From a virus: a DNA stretch of 24,406 bases. Position numbers and translations under genes: made by a program. Positions 23,518 to 24,406 of the stretch are shown here, in pieces (positions within the stretch are counted from its first letter, which is position 1; each line of letters opens with the position of its first letter). The notes under the pieces are model-generated. The model was not told where the DNA came from and searched no databases. It worked only from the letters and a program-made list of their open reading frames with translations. The stretch covers positions 1 through 24,406 of IMG/VR virus record IMGVR_UViG_3300036851_000059; one strand, written 5' to 3'.

Positions 23518-24207
23518 CTAACCGGCTTTCGCCGCCTCTTCCTGGACCTTCTTCGACGAGGGATGATCGTAGAAGCCGTCCGCAGTCGAGCCGCTCACGC
23601 GTGGCGCTTGTCGGCCACGCACCGGTGTGTCCTCCGCCGCCAGTTTGCCGACCGTCGCGAGAAACGCGACGATCGAAAGTTCACTCCCGAACCCTGTCCG
23701 TTTCAGGTTCCCCATGAACCGCTCGCGGAGCCGATGTCCTTCCGGAAAGACCTTGTCGATCGCGAGGTTCGCGAGTCGTTGTGTCTCCGTCAGATGATCG
23801 CCACCGAAATCGGCGTCGCCCTTCGTCTCCGTCTCGAACGTGGCAATCTGGCCCTGCCGAAGCTCGTCATCGAACTTCAGCATGTCGGTCAGTTCCGCGT
23901 TCGCCTCGTCGTTGGTCCAGTCGTTCGCGCGCGCGATCGACTCGACGCGTTCGAGGAGTTTTTGAGGAACCGATGCTTTGCGGTCGTCCTGGACAGTGAA
24001 CGCGTACTTCTCAGGAGCCTTCGGCTGAGGCTTGACCTCGCCGTCCTTGCCCTTGGGTTCCGCTGCTGCCGCTGCCGCCGCTGCCGCTTGCTCTTCCGCC
24101 GTGCCCTGTCCGCCGGTTTTGGTCTCACCGGGTTTCGGAGCCTCGCCCGCCTTCACTGCGCCTGACGCGTCGGGTTGCACCTGTGCGCCGGCTGCTTCAT
24201 TCGCCAT
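23518..24207 (-). CDS. Capsid scaffolding protein (229 aa)
   Basis: This is a typical scaffold layout. Residues 1-65 are disordered and low in complexity, with a run of nine alanines (AEEQAAAAAAAAAEPKGKDG). A short PEKYAFTVQDD motif follows at about 65-75. A charged helical middle contains LLERVESIARANDWTNDEAN, FETETKGDADFGGDHLTETQ and LANLAIDKVFP. The region GFGSELSIVAFLATVGKLAAED is the short conserved block near the end of many scaffolds of this class. A basic, Lys-rich tail probably contacts the capsid protein. The protein directs procapsid assembly and is lost on maturation. ATG 24207 has a GGAGGG site six bases upstream and overlaps the preceding gene by 11 bases. It lies immediately upstream of the capsid gene. 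Confidence 0.85.
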   Translation of the reverse strand: MANEAAGAQVQPDASGAVKAGEAPKPGETKTGGQGTAEEQAAAAAAAAAEPKGKDGEVKPQPKAPEKYAFTVQDDRKASVPQKLLERVESIARANDWTNDEANAELTDMLKFDDELRQGQIATFETETKGDADFGGDHLTETQRLANLAIDKVFPEGHRLRERFMGNLKRTGFGSELSIVAFLATVGKLAAEDTPVRGRQAPRVSGSTADGFYDHPSSKKVQEEAAKAG

Positions 24208-24406
24208 TGGTCCCTCCGCTTGCTGCCGCGGCTGGCGTATGTACCGCCGCGTTCTCCGTCTCTTCGAGGCGTCGCCGCGTGCGCCGTTCGCGTTCCAGCC
24301 AGTCGAAGAGTTTCTCGTCGGCCGCGATGCATTCGGCCTGAATCTCCAGCGCGAAGTTCCGTCGCCCTTCGCGGAAATACACGACCGAGCCCGAATGGTC
24401 GAAACT
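24197..24406 (-). CDS. Unknown protein upstream of scaffold (C-terminal part only, 69 aa visible)
   Basis: The frame is open from the right edge to a TGA at 24197, so the N-terminus lies outside the window. A GTG at 24382 is probably internal, because the reading continues upstream with SFDHSGSVVYFREGRRNFAL. The visible part has an N-terminal beta-like stretch, a helical segment (ALEIQAECIAADEKLFDWLE), an Arg-rich patch (RERRTRRRLEE) and an Ala-rich flexible end. It overlaps the scaffold start by 11 bases. Small proteins between portal and scaffold genes are common in related phages, and this is probably one; no function was recognised. Confidence 0.6.
   Translation of the reverse strand, partial: SFDHSGSVVYFREGRRNFALEIQAECIAADEKLFDWLERERRTRRRLEETENAAVHTPAAAASGGTNGE

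Noticed and set aside
24061-24095. Possible microsatellite (GCC/GCT triplets)
   Set aside because: It simply encodes the alanine run in the disordered scaffold N-terminus, with mixed codons, and needs no separate explanation.

Overview
This window is a stretch of a tailed double-stranded DNA phage or prophage (Caudoviricetes, short-tailed podovirus plan) with GC-rich coding sequence. Every credible gene lies on the minus strand, so the region reads right to left as one late morphogenesis module. Genes are tightly packed, with stop/start overlaps of the TAATG, ATGA and TGATG type. No tRNA, rRNA, CRISPR array, transposase, integrase, polymerase or terminase is visible. The host is not identifiable. 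Several N-terminal Sec-type leaders and clear Shine-Dalgarno sites point to a bacterial, probably Gram-negative, host.

Layout in transcription order. (1) Head block, about 24406-21235: the tail end of an unknown gene, an acidic, alanine-rich scaffold, an HK97-fold-type major capsid protein, a Bbp16-type capsid cement protein, and an unrecognised 191-aa protein. (2) Accessory block, 21230-16585: a 622-aa cysteine-rich structural-type protein, a 467-aa apiosidase-like glycoside hydrolase (DUF4038/GH140-like) and a 235-aa concanavalin-like protein, each starting with a Sec-type signal peptide, followed by a 230-aa beta-rich protein without one. (3) Tail block, 16576-10848: a T7 gp11-like adaptor, a nozzle-like tail protein and a beta-helix tail fibre/tailspike with a T7-fibre-like N-terminus. 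(4) A 110-aa capsid-staple-like protein, then the ejection block, 10500-1030: a gp14-like internal protein, a 598-aa internal protein and a 2360-aa polyvalent protein with an HExxH metallopeptidase motif. (5) Left edge, 967-1: four small membrane proteins, two of them with the same transmembrane-plus-coiled-coil plan, which look like the start of a lysis or holin cassette. No endolysin is seen.

The genes fit together as follows: scaffold and capsid protein build the procapsid, the cement and perhaps the staple protein lock it, and the adaptor, nozzle and fibre close the portal vertex and bind and digest host glycans. The three core proteins are ejected to carry DNA across the envelope. The unusual part is the cluster of Sec-type leaders inside a virion operon. 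Three consecutive accessory proteins carry one, and the major capsid protein itself begins, behind a strong ribosome binding site, with about 48 extra residues whose start looks like a signal peptide. Assignments come from recognising motifs by eye; no database search was run.
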